This document shows, piece by piece, positions 1 to 5,950 of a stretch of 7,462 bases of DNA. The stretch comes from Thiotrichaceae bacterium UBA7359. Lineage in GTDB: Bacteria; Pseudomonadota; Gammaproteobacteria; Eutrophobiales; Eutrophobiaceae. The notes beneath the pieces are model-generated. The model saw only the letters and a program-made list of their open reading frames with translations, searched no databases and was not told the DNA's origin. Where the stretch lies: assembly GCA_905182825.1 (NCBI GenBank), contig CAJJDJ010000053.1, forward strand, positions 1-7,462, given 5' to 3'. The translations under genes were made by a program, and so were the position numbers. The first letter of the stretch is position 1, and the number at the start of each line of letters is the position of its first letter.

Positions 1-2030
1 GACTCAGATACAACCTTGAAAAAACCAATGTCGCCCGCACGTTCAACATGAGTACCGCCACACAGTTCATATGAAAAATCACCACCAACATTTAATACTC
101 TAACTACATCTTTATACTTTTCACCAAATAATGATATCGCACCCGATGCCTTGGCTTTATCGAGCGTCATTACTTGGACTCCGGTTACTTCATTTTTTAA
201 TACCTGAGAGTTCACCAATCTCTCAACCTCATGAATTTGCTGTTTTGTTAAGGGTTCGCCATGTGAAAAATCAAACCGTAATCGATCATCTGCCACTAAA
301 GAGCCTTTTTGTAAGACATGATCACCGAGAAGATTACGTAAGGAAGTATGTAATAAATGTGTTGCCGAATGATTCCTCGTGATGTCGACACGTCGTTTTT
401 GATCGACAGAGGCACGCACAACATCACCTACTTTTAATCTACCTGTCCGTAACACACCCAGATGTATATGAGATTGACTTTGTTTCTTTGTATCTTCAAT
501 TTCAAAAAAAATATTATCTGTAAATAGTTCACCTTTGTCCCCAACCTGTCCACCCGACTGGGCATAAAAAGGTGTTTCTAATAATATAACCCCACCAACA
601 TCTCCCTGTTTTAAAGTCTTTACATTACGACCATCTTGATAAAGCGCGATGATTGTTGTCTTTTGCTGTAAGCGTTCATAACCCGTGAACTCACTTACTA
701 AACTATCATCGATCTCAACTGAAACATCAACACCAAACTTACTTGCAGCACGCGCGCGCTTACGTTGTTCAGCCATAGCCATATTAAAGCCATCCATATC
801 AACTTTTAGACCGCGCTCACGGGCTATATCAGCAGTGAGATCAACCGGGAATCCATAAGTATCATATAAACGAAAAATATCTTCTCCCTGAATAACTTGA
901 GTTTTCATTTTGACGATAACGTCATCCAATACTTTCAACCCTTGTTCTAATGTTTCTGCAAAACGTTCTTCTTCAGCCAATAATACTCTTTCAATATTGA
1001 ATCTTGATTGCACTAACTCAGGATAAGCTTCGCCCATAATTTGTGAGAGTTTATCAACTAATTTATAAAAGAACGGTTCATTGAAACCTAATTTATTACC
1101 GTGTCGAATTGCACGACGAATGATTCTTCGTAACACATAACCTCGGCCCTCATTAGAAGGAATAACTCCATCTGAGATTAAAAACGAACAAGAGCGAATA
1201 TGATCAGCAACGACTTGAATTGAAGTGACGTTAAGATTATTTTCATCAGTCAGATCTTTTATTGACTGAATGATCTTTTCAAATAATTCAATTTGATAAT
1301 TGTTATGTACATTTTGCATCACGGCAGTAATCCGTTCTAAACCCATACCCGTATCGACTGAAGGATGAGGAATAGGTTTTAAGGTCCCGCTAGCATCACG
1401 ATCAAACTGGGTAAAAACTAGATTCCAAATTTCGACATAACGATCTAAATCTGCATCTTCCGTTCCTGGAGGACCCCCAGGGATATCTTCTCCATGGTCA
1501 TAAAATATTTCACTACAAGAACCACAAGGACCAGTATCACCCATGGACCAAAAATTATCAGATGCACCACAACGACTAAAGCGGTCTGGTGAAACACCAA
1601 CTTCTTTTAACCAAATGTCCGCAGCTTCATCATCTTCCTCAAAAACAGTTATCCATAGTTTCGATTCTGGTATCTTTAATTCTTTCGTTAAATACTCCCA
1701 AGCATAAATAATCGCTTCGTGTTTAAAGTAATCACCAAAACTAAAGTTGCCAAGCATTTCAAAAAAAGTGTGATGACGTGCTGTATAGCCAACATTTTCT
1801 AAATCATTATGTTTACCACCCGCGCGTATACAACGTTGCGAAGATACGGCCCGTTTATAATTACGTTTTTCTTTACCAACAAAAATATCTTTAAATTGCA
1901 CCATGCCAGCGTTAGTAAATAACAAAGTAGGATCATTTAAAGGGACTAGAGAGCTGCTTGGAACCACTTCATGATCTTTCATCTTAAAGAAATCTAAAAA
2001 TGATTGGCGAATATCGTTACTGGTTTTCAT
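1..2030 (-). CDS. alaS: Alanyl-tRNA synthetase, C-terminal part cut off by the window edge
   Basis: Charges tRNA-Ala with alanine in the cytoplasm and hydrolyses mischarged Ser/Gly-tRNA-Ala. The reading frame is open from ATG at 2030-2028 to the window edge, 676 complete codons against about 875 for the E. coli enzyme, so the C-terminal C-Ala/oligomerisation domain lies outside. Visible regions in order: class II catalytic core (early TNAGMVQFKDIF, RAGGKHNDLENVG, then HHTFFEMLGNFSFGDYFK and DTGMGLER), tRNA-recognition region (DGVIPSNEGRGYVLRRIIRRA), and the editing domain with its zinc ligands H554 and H558 (HSATH) and C657 and H661 (CGGTH). No frameshift was seen. The ATG overlaps the recX stop as TAATG and has no clear Shine-Dalgarno, which suggests translational coupling to recX. 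It is the third gene of the recA-recX-alaS operon, as in many gammaproteobacteria. Identification is very secure. Confidence 0.97.
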   Translation of the reverse strand, partial: MKTSNDIRQSFLDFFKMKDHEVVPSSSLVPLNDPTLLFTNAGMVQFKDIFVGKEKRNYKRAVSSQRCIRAGGKHNDLENVGYTARHHTFFEMLGNFSFGDYFKHEAIIYAWEYLTKELKIPESKLWITVFEEDDEAADIWLKEVGVSPDRFSRCGASDNFWSMGDTGPCGSCSEIFYDHGEDIPGGPPGTEDADLDRYVEIWNLVFTQFDRDASGTLKPIPHPSVDTGMGLERITAVMQNVHNNYQIELFEKIIQSIKDLTDENNLNVTSIQVVADHIRSCSFLISDGVIPSNEGRGYVLRRIIRRAIRHGNKLGFNEPFFYKLVDKLSQIMGEAYPELVQSRFNIERVLLAEEERFAETLEQGLKVLDDVIVKMKTQVIQGEDIFRLYDTYGFPVDLTADIARERGLKVDMDGFNMAMAEQRKRARAASKFGVDVSVEIDDSLVSEFTGYERLQQKTTIIALYQDGRNVKTLKQGDVGGVILLETPFYAQSGGQVGDKGELFTDNIFFEIEDTKKQSQSHIHLGVLRTGRLKVGDVVRASVDQKRRVDITRNHSATHLLHTSLRNLLGDHVLQKGSLVADDRLRFDFSHGEPLTKQQIHEVERLVNSQVLKNEVTGVQVMTLDKAKASGAISLFGEKYKDVVRVLNVGGDFSYELCGGTHVERAGDIGFFKVVSE

Positions 2031-2470
2031 TATTTTAAGAGTTGGTTTATTTGTTCACTGCTGAAACCGCGACTATATAGGAATCGAGACTGTTTTGCTT
2101 TAGTTTGATAATCTAAAACCCTACTTTCACCGTATTTTTTTACTCTTACTCCTTCCACTAAAGACATCCAATCTATTTGTTGTGATTCAAGATATTCTTC
2201 GATTATAACTTGCTCAATTCCTCGTTGCCTTAATTCCTGTGTTATCTTATTCGGTCCCTGTCCTTTATTAATACAGTGGTGGACAAAACTTTCGGTAAAC
2301 CGTTTATCGCTCTGTAAGCCTTCACTATTAAGCGTATCCAACAGATCTCCAATCAATATCTCATCTTTGCAACGTCGATTGAGCTTCTTTTCCAATTCCT
2401 TACGACTATGTTCGCGTCTAGCCAAGAAGTCGCATGCACGTTGTAAGACTTCTTGGCGTTCTGTACTCAG
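2030..2470 (-). CDS. recX: RecX, regulatory protein of RecA (probable CTG start)
   Basis: RecX binds RecA filaments and modulates, usually restrains, recombinase activity. The protein is small, helical and highly charged, with the tandem three-helix character of RecX (ACDFLARREHSRKEL, then KRFTESFVHHCINKGQGPNKITQELRQRG split by short linkers, ending YSRGFSSEQINQLLK). The first ATG/GTG/TTG candidate is TTG at 2425, giving 131 residues, but that start has no ribosome site and cuts into the first conserved helix. The frame stays open upstream and contains ERQEVLQRACDF, which fits the family N-terminus. The only plausible earlier initiator is CTG at 2470-2468, overlapping the recA TGA (CTGA) and preceded by AAGAGG with 7 nt spacing. 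It gives 146 residues, somewhat shorter than E. coli RecX (166). The stop TAA overlaps the alaS ATG. Family call is firm; the start is inference. Confidence 0.9.
   Translation of the reverse strand: MSTERQEVLQRACDFLARREHSRKELEKKLNRRCKDEILIGDLLDTLNSEGLQSDKRFTESFVHHCINKGQGPNKITQELRQRGIEQVIIEEYLESQQIDWMSLVEGVRVKKYGESRVLDYQTKAKQSRFLYSRGFSSEQINQLLK
2421..2457 (-). promoter_or_regulatory. Perfect 11-bp hairpin just inside recX, downstream of recA
   Basis: Arms GCCAAGAAGTC (2457-2447) and GACTTCTTGGC (2431-2421) are exact reverse complements around a 15-nt loop that contains GCATGC. The stem begins 9 nt after the recA stop codon and lies wholly inside the 5' coding part of recX. No T-run follows it on the minus strand (next bases TAGACG), so it is not a classical intrinsic terminator. 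It could stabilise the recA mRNA 3' end, lower recX translation, or favour a transcriptional pause. In E. coli a terminator between recA and recX keeps recX expression far below recA, and this hairpin may serve the same purpose; that is inference. Confidence 0.6.
2423..2425 (-). other. recX: Alternative TTG start codon of recX
   Basis: A conventional gene finder would start recX at this TTG (131 residues). It lies inside the right arm of the 11-bp hairpin and has no Shine-Dalgarno in front of it, and starting here would remove the conserved N-terminal RACDF part of the first RecX helix. It is therefore considered less likely than the CTG at 2470-2468. Confidence 0.4.
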
Positions 2471-3528
2471 ACCATTACCTCTTCTTCAATAGAATCAACC
2501 TCAGTAACATCTTCTGCTGTGATTTTCGGCAATAATTGTTCTCTTATATTGTTTTCTATTTCTTCCGCAATTTTTGGGTTTTCTTTTAAAAATTTACGTA
2601 CGTTTTCTTTACCTTGACCAATACGATCATCCTTATAGCTATACCATGCACCCGCTTTATCGATGAGTTCTAGCTTCACTCCAAGATCTATTACTTCGCC
2701 AAGACGAGAAATACCTTCACCATACAAAATTTCAAACTCAGCTTGTTTAAAGGGTGGTGCTATTTTATTTTTAACGACTTTGACACGAGTTTCATTACCT
2801 ACTACTTCATCACCTTTCTTAATAGCACCAATTCTTCTTATATCAAGACGAACCGATGCATAAAACTTCAGTGCATTACCACCTGTTGTTGTTTCTGGGC
2901 TACCAAACATCACACCGATCTTCATACGTATTTGGTTAATAAATATTACACAACAATTTGCTCGCTTGATATTACCCGTCAGCTTTCTTAAAGCCTGTGA
3001 CATTAGACGAGCGGCAAGCCCCATATGAGAATCACCCATTTCACCTTCTATTTCCGCCTTTGGGACTAATGCAGCCACCGAATCAATCACTACCAATTCA
3101 ACTGCACCACTTCGAACCAACATGTCACAAATTTCTAATGCCTGCTCACCAGTATCCGGCTGCGACACCAATAATTCATCAATATTCACTCCAAGCTTCT
3201 CAGCATAAACAGGATCAAGTGCATGCTCTGCATCTATAAAAGCACAAGTCTTACCCTGTTTTTGTGCTTCAGCAATCGCTGACAAGGTTAACGTCGTTTT
3301 ACCAGAAGACTCCGGCCCATATATCTCGACAACACGACCATAGGGCAAACCCCCAGCGCCGAGCGCGACATCCAAGCCTATGGAACCAGTACTAACCGTA
3401 GGTACTGCTGCCACAGTTTGGTCACCCATTTTCATAACAGAGCCTTTCCCAAATTGCTTTTCAATCTGACCTAACGCTATCGATAATGCTCTTTTTTTAT
3501 CTTCTTCAATTTTTTCTGCGCTAGCCAT
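2467..3528 (-). CDS. recA: RecA recombinase
   Basis: ATP-dependent recombinase that forms filaments on single-stranded DNA, carries out homologous strand exchange and, where present, activates LexA-type self-cleavage. The length, 353 residues, equals that of E. coli RecA. Visible motifs: Walker A GPESSGKTT (71-79), catalytic glutamate in AEHALDP (E101), Walker B LVVID (145-149), DNA-binding loop L1 EGEMGDSHMG (161-170), loop L2 beginning at NQIRMKIGVMFGSPETTTGG (from 199), and a short acidic C-terminal tail (EVDSIEEE). The start ATG at 3528 is preceded by GGAG with a suitable gap (TGGAGAATTAAAATG). A strong promoter lies about 60 bp upstream. It is the first gene of the recA-recX-alaS unit and divergent from the WYL regulator. 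Nothing in the protein is abnormal. Confidence 0.99.
   Translation of the reverse strand: MASAEKIEEDKKRALSIALGQIEKQFGKGSVMKMGDQTVAAVPTVSTGSIGLDVALGAGGLPYGRVVEIYGPESSGKTTLTLSAIAEAQKQGKTCAFIDAEHALDPVYAEKLGVNIDELLVSQPDTGEQALEICDMLVRSGAVELVVIDSVAALVPKAEIEGEMGDSHMGLAARLMSQALRKLTGNIKRANCCVIFINQIRMKIGVMFGSPETTTGGNALKFYASVRLDIRRIGAIKKGDEVVGNETRVKVVKNKIAPPFKQAEFEILYGEGISRLGEVIDLGVKLELIDKAGAWYSYKDDRIGQGKENVRKFLKENPKIAEEIENNIREQLLPKITAEDVTEVDSIEEEVMV
2477..2484 (-). promoter_or_regulatory. Ribosome binding site supporting the CTG start of recX
   Basis: GAAGAGGT lies in the last codons of recA, with 7 nt between its GG and the CTG at 2470. It is the only Shine-Dalgarno-like sequence near the recX 5' end and is the main support for the CTG start and for coupling of recX to recA translation. 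It also encodes the acidic RecA tail (EEEV), where purine-rich codons are expected, so it could be coincidental. Confidence 0.45.
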
Positions 3529-3594
3529 TTTAATTCTCCATTTTTCTTAATTCTAGGTATCTAAGCTATTCCCCGAACAGCTCTCATGCAAGAA

Positions 3595-3623
3595 ACTATA
3601 ATCAATACATTTTATATTGTCAA
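3595..3623 (-). promoter_or_regulatory. Sigma70-type promoter of recA
   Basis: TTGACA (3623-3618), a 17-bp spacer and TATAGT (3600-3595) form a near-consensus promoter facing recA. Transcription would begin near 3588, giving a leader of about 60 nt before the ATG. No CTG-N10-CAG LexA operator overlaps or flanks it. Confidence 0.75.
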
Positions 3624-3642
3624 TACTTTTTACTACCTAATT

Positions 3643-3696
3643 ACTTTATACTTAATAATATATTTTATTAGCTAATGGTATTATTTAGTATAATTT
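3643..3696. repeat. Long imperfect inverted repeat, candidate operator between recA and the WYL regulator
   Basis: TTATACTTAATAATA (3646-3660) and TATTATTTAGTATAA (3679-3693) are inverted repeats matching at 14 of 15 positions; extended to 18-nt arms (3643-3660 and 3679-3696) they match at 15 of 18. The 18-nt spacer holds a perfect 10-bp palindrome, ATTAGCTAAT (3667-3676). The right arm covers a TATAAT box (3689-3694) for the WYL gene, and the left arm ends 20 bp before the recA -35 box. This is the geometry of an autorepressor site. The region is very AT-rich, so part of the symmetry may be chance. Confidence 0.5.
3689..3694 (+). promoter_or_regulatory. Candidate -10 box for the WYL regulator gene
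   Basis: An exact TATAAT lies 31 bp before the ATG of the WYL gene. No good -35 box lies at the correct distance: the best is TTATTA at 3665-3670 with an 18-bp spacer, matching TTGACA at three positions. The promoter would be weak or activator-dependent, and it is overlapped by the right arm of the inverted repeat. Confidence 0.4.
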
Positions 3697-3725
3697 ACAA
3701 TATTAACCAAATTTTTTAAAAAAAA

Positions 3726-4598
3726 ATGTTAGATGGTATCAAATGGGCGACACGTCAACGCTTACAATACATAGAACTCATGGCCTATTACAGCGGCGTT
3801 GTCACACGTAGTGAAGTGGCCAAAGCCTTTGGTATGTCTGATGCTGCAGCGACTAAGGATCTGAAGCTTTATAGCCATATAGCTCCTGACAATCTGATTT
3901 ATAAGCATGCTGTTTTTGGTTTTGTGCCAACTGTCACTTTTAAAGAAGTTTTTGCTGATCTTTCACCAGCAACAGTTTTACCTATGATAGAAGCTAACCT
4001 AACAGCGGTTGGCCGTCCTTACCAAGATAATGCAGTCTTTGGTATTCCTGTAGATGGGCTCGCGCTACCCAGTCGATTACCCAATAAGTCGGTGCTGGCA
4101 CAAGTAACACGCGCCATACATAACAAAAAAAAATTGAATGTTAATTATCATTCACTCTCAAAAGAAATCACTGAAAATATGAGGGTTATCGAGCCACACT
4201 CACTAGTTAATACTGGTTTTCGCTGGCATGTACGTGCTTATAATGAAAATAGTTTTGATTTTAGAGACTTCGTCTTATCGCGCTTTGAAGATGCGGAATG
4301 TAGAAATGAACCGGCTGAATCCAGTTCGCAATATGATGATGACTGGGTTGAAATAATTACGATGAAATTGACCCCTCATCCAAAATTGGAAGACAAAATT
4401 CGAACAAGCCTGCTTATAGATTACGGTAGCGATAATGATATTATCGAAATTAAGATTCGCCGCGCTTTAATTGGCTATTTACTACAACAACTATCTGTTG
4501 ATACTACACTGGATCACTCATTGAGTCCCAATAAACATCAATTGATTGTCTTGAATCGAGATGAGATTGAGCCATTTGCTGGCTGGGTATTTAATTAA
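3726..4598 (+). CDS. WYL-domain transcriptional regulator, CapW/BrxR-like
   Basis: A predicted DNA-binding regulator of 290 residues with three parts. An N-terminal winged helix-turn-helix (about 5-65) contains KWATRQRLQYIELMAYYSG followed by VTRSEVAKAFGMSDAAATKDL. A WYL ligand-sensing domain (about 122-192) carries GFRWHVRAY (164-172) and FRDFVLSRFED. A C-terminal WCX extension (about 206-280) contains WVEIITMKLTPHPKLED, IDYG and RRALIGYLLQQL. This architecture and these motifs match, from memory, the CapW/BrxR family, dimeric repressors found beside CBASS and BREX phage-defence loci. Other WYL proteins, such as Caulobacter DriD, sense single-stranded DNA. No defence gene is present here. 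The gene is divergent from recA and convergent with pncC. The ATG at 3726 follows a run of A with no Shine-Dalgarno; M19 is an alternative but would cut the HTH. Fold is secure, subfamily likely, target unknown. Confidence 0.88.
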   Translation: MLDGIKWATRQRLQYIELMAYYSGVVTRSEVAKAFGMSDAAATKDLKLYSHIAPDNLIYKHAVFGFVPTVTFKEVFADLSPATVLPMIEANLTAVGRPYQDNAVFGIPVDGLALPSRLPNKSVLAQVTRAIHNKKKLNVNYHSLSKEITENMRVIEPHSLVNTGFRWHVRAYNENSFDFRDFVLSRFEDAECRNEPAESSSQYDDDWVEIITMKLTPHPKLEDKIRTSLLIDYGSDNDIIEIKIRRALIGYLLQQLSVDTTLDHSLSPNKHQLIVLNRDEIEPFAGWVFN

Positions 4599-4621
4599 TA
4601 CTGGGAGAGTACTTCTGACTT

Positions 4622-5122
4622 TTATTCTGATTTTTTTTGCAAAAAATCTATTAAACCTTGTATTGCTAATAAACAAGACTGCTCTCTGATCTTTAAACGA
4701 TCACCATCAAAAAATACCCGTATCGTTGTTCCACCATACCCTCGTTCGTACCAACTTAAACATACTGTTCCAACAGGCTTATCTTCTGAACCACCGTCAG
4801 GACCTGCTACTCCAGTAATCGCCACACCATAATCTGCTCGACTATTTTCGACGGCGCCTCTTGACATGGCGTTTGCTGTTTCTTCACTCACCGCACCAAA
4901 TTTTTGAAGCACATCAAATGAAACTCCTAACATTTTTTGTTTGGCTTCGTTTGAGTAGGTAACAAAGGCACATTCGAACCAAGCAGAGCTACCTGGTAAG
5001 CGTGTCAAAACTTCGGCGAGTCCTCCACCTGTACATGATTCAGCTACCGCTAGCTTACTTGGTTTTTTTAAAAATAATTTAGCGAGTTGTTTTGCTTGTA
5101 AAAAAGCTACATCATTTATCAT
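4622..5122 (-). CDS. pncC: Nicotinamide-nucleotide amidohydrolase (CinA C-terminal family)
   Basis: Deamidates nicotinamide mononucleotide to nicotinate mononucleotide in the pyridine nucleotide salvage cycle. At 166 residues it is the stand-alone CinA C-terminal domain, as in E. coli PncC (165 residues), without the N-terminal COG1058 domain of full CinA. Family motifs: AESCTGGG (27-34), FVTYSNEAK (53-61), AITGVAGPDGGS (101-112), KPVGTV (115-120) and FFDGDR (137-142). The ATG overlaps the upstream tadA stop as TAATG, so the two are probably co-translated. Its 3' end faces the WYL gene with only 23 bp between the stop codons. In E. coli pncC lies directly upstream of recA in the same direction; here the WYL gene separates them. 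Identification is firm. Confidence 0.95.
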   Translation of the reverse strand: MINDVAFLQAKQLAKLFLKKPSKLAVAESCTGGGLAEVLTRLPGSSAWFECAFVTYSNEAKQKMLGVSFDVLQKFGAVSEETANAMSRGAVENSRADYGVAITGVAGPDGGSEDKPVGTVCLSWYERGYGGTTIRVFFDGDRLKIREQSCLLAIQGLIDFLQKKSE

Positions 5123-5574
5123 TATTTTAATCTTTTCTCTTTAAAGAATGTCCGTATTAATAAACAACATTCATATTCCATTATGCCTTTTGTAATATCA
5201 ACCTTGTGATTTAATTCTTCTGTTTGTAGTAAGTTGAAAATACTGCCACACGCTCCTGTTTTTGGATCTGCAGCAGCGAAAATAAGTTTAGTAATACGTG
5301 CATGAATAATAGCACCCGCACACATAGCGCAAGGCTCGAGTGTTACATACATCGTTGTGTTAGGTAGGCGATAGTTACAGATATTATTACCCGCATCACG
5401 TAATGCAATTATTTCAGCATGCGCAGTAGGGTCCTGGGATGATATCGGTTGATTCCATCCTTCACCAATAATTTTATTTTCGCGAACGATAACCGCACCA
5501 ATAGGAACTTCATCATTCTCTTTCGCTTTTTGCGCTAATTCAAAAGCACGCTCCATCCATTTTTTATCACACAT
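5122..5574 (-). CDS. tadA: tRNA-specific adenosine deaminase TadA
   Basis: Converts adenosine-34 of tRNA-Arg(ACG) to inosine, needed for wobble decoding of CGN codons, and is normally essential. The 150-residue protein carries the zinc deaminase signature: H52 and E54 in TAHAE and C82 and C85 in PCAMC, with E54 as the proton shuttle. VPIGAVIV, GEGWNQPISSQDPTAHAE, NYRL and DPKTGACGS follow the TadA pattern rather than that of cytidine or guanine deaminases. E. coli TadA is slightly longer (167 residues). ATG at 5574 is chosen because it keeps KKWMERAFELA, which aligns with the usual N-terminal helix; M7 is an alternative. Neither start has a clear Shine-Dalgarno. It is the first gene of a two-gene unit with pncC. 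Confidence 0.95.
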   Translation of the reverse strand: MCDKKWMERAFELAQKAKENDEVPIGAVIVRENKIIGEGWNQPISSQDPTAHAEIIALRDAGNNICNYRLPNTTMYVTLEPCAMCAGAIIHARITKLIFAAADPKTGACGSIFNLLQTEELNHKVDITKGIMEYECCLLIRTFFKEKRLK

Positions 5575-5602
5575 AATTGTAATGATATATTAAGATCATA
5601 TA

Positions 5603-5649
5603 ACGTTCCTTAACATAAGAATAATATTGTTATCATTGTTGAGGAACGT
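5603..5649. repeat. 13-bp inverted repeat upstream of tadA
   Basis: ACGTTCCTTAACA (5603-5615) and TGTTGAGGAACGT (5637-5649) pair at 12 of 13 positions around a 21-nt AT-rich loop. The near arm begins 28 bp before the tadA start. No T-run follows on the minus strand (next bases TATATGATC), and on the plus strand it is followed by GAGTCG, so it is not a typical terminator. It may be an operator, a leader structure for tadA, or part of a small dispersed repeat; the sequence does not decide. Confidence 0.45.
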
Positions 5650-5664
5650 GAGTCGTCTTTATTA

Positions 5665-5817
5665 TTAATAATCTAATTGGTTATTATTAAGATTAATCTC
5701 AATACAAATATTATATCCTTCGCCCTCAATATCTTTGAGGTTAATTTTGATTTTACTGCCAAAGTCGCCAGTTTGAGTTTTAATGAACTTAATAAAACTA
5801 TCTAACTTATCTTCAAG
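5665..5817 (-). pseudogene. Start-less 50-codon coding remnant of unknown function
   Basis: On the minus strand a 50-codon frame ends at TAA (5667-5665) and is bounded upstream by TAA (5820-5818), with no ATG, GTG or TTG inside. Its translation looks protein-like, not random: a helical KLDSFIKFIK, a glycine turn TGDFGS, then alternating strands KIKINLKDIEGEGYNICIEI and the tail NLNNNQLDY. The same frame continues upstream through two in-frame stops (TAA 5820-5818 and TAG further up) with HLLKVAKILISIY between them. This suggests the C-terminal end of a decayed gene lying between gdhA and tadA. No family was recognised. The alternative is a chance open frame in AT-rich DNA, so confidence is low. 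Confidence 0.3.
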
Positions 5818-5897
5818 TTAATATATTGAAATTAATATTTTAGCCACTTTCAATAAGTGCTACGAATATACTAAAGAGCTTAAATATGTTTTGAATG

Positions 5898-5927
5898 AAA
5901 AAATATCCGGCTTATACAAGCCGGATA
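5898..5927 (-). terminator. Rho-independent terminator of gdhA
   Basis: A perfect 10-bp stem, TATCCGGCTT / AAGCCGGATA (5904-5913 and 5918-5927), closes a 4-nt loop and is followed on the minus strand by six T (5903-5898). It begins 23 bp after the gdhA stop codon. On the plus strand there is no T-run, so it acts for gdhA only. Confidence 0.92.
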
Positions 5928-5950
5928 CTGATAAAAATCACATGTCAATC

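Larger units (their letters stand above)
5575..5950. other. 376-bp intergenic region between tadA and gdhA
   Basis: AT-rich spacer without an intact gene. It contains, in order, the 13-bp inverted repeat near tadA, the start-less coding remnant (5665-5817) with a small internal CCTCAA/TTGAGG hairpin, and the gdhA terminator. A tadA promoter must lie here, but no hexamer pair with good spacing was found; TATGAT within TTATATGATC (just upstream of the tadA start) is the best -10 candidate and lacks a convincing -35. No tRNA or known small RNA was recognised. Confidence 0.6.

Noticed and set aside
131..382. Plus-strand open frame of 83 codons inside alaS
   Set aside because: Lies wholly antisense to the conserved AlaS editing domain, and its translation has no recognisable features.
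2663..3239. Three overlapping plus-strand open frames antisense to recA
   Set aside because: They mirror highly conserved RecA codons, have no ribosome site, and encode low-complexity or cysteine/histidine-rich nonsense.
3552..3580. Possible SOS/LexA box around CTATTCCCCGAACAG in the recA leader
   Set aside because: It reads CTA-N9-CAG: wrong first triplet and wrong spacing for CTG-N10-CAG.
4599..4660. Bidirectional terminator between the WYL gene and pncC
   Set aside because: The 23-bp gap holds only a 4-bp TACT/AGTA stem. The GATTTTTT/AAAAAATC hairpin at 4629-4648 is pure A/T apart from its ends and lies in pncC coding sequence.
3726..5574. A phage-defence island (CBASS, BREX) suggested by the CapW/BrxR-like regulator
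   Set aside because: No cyclase, effector, methyltransferase, BrxL or PglZ-like gene is present; the adjacent genes are tadA, pncC and recA.
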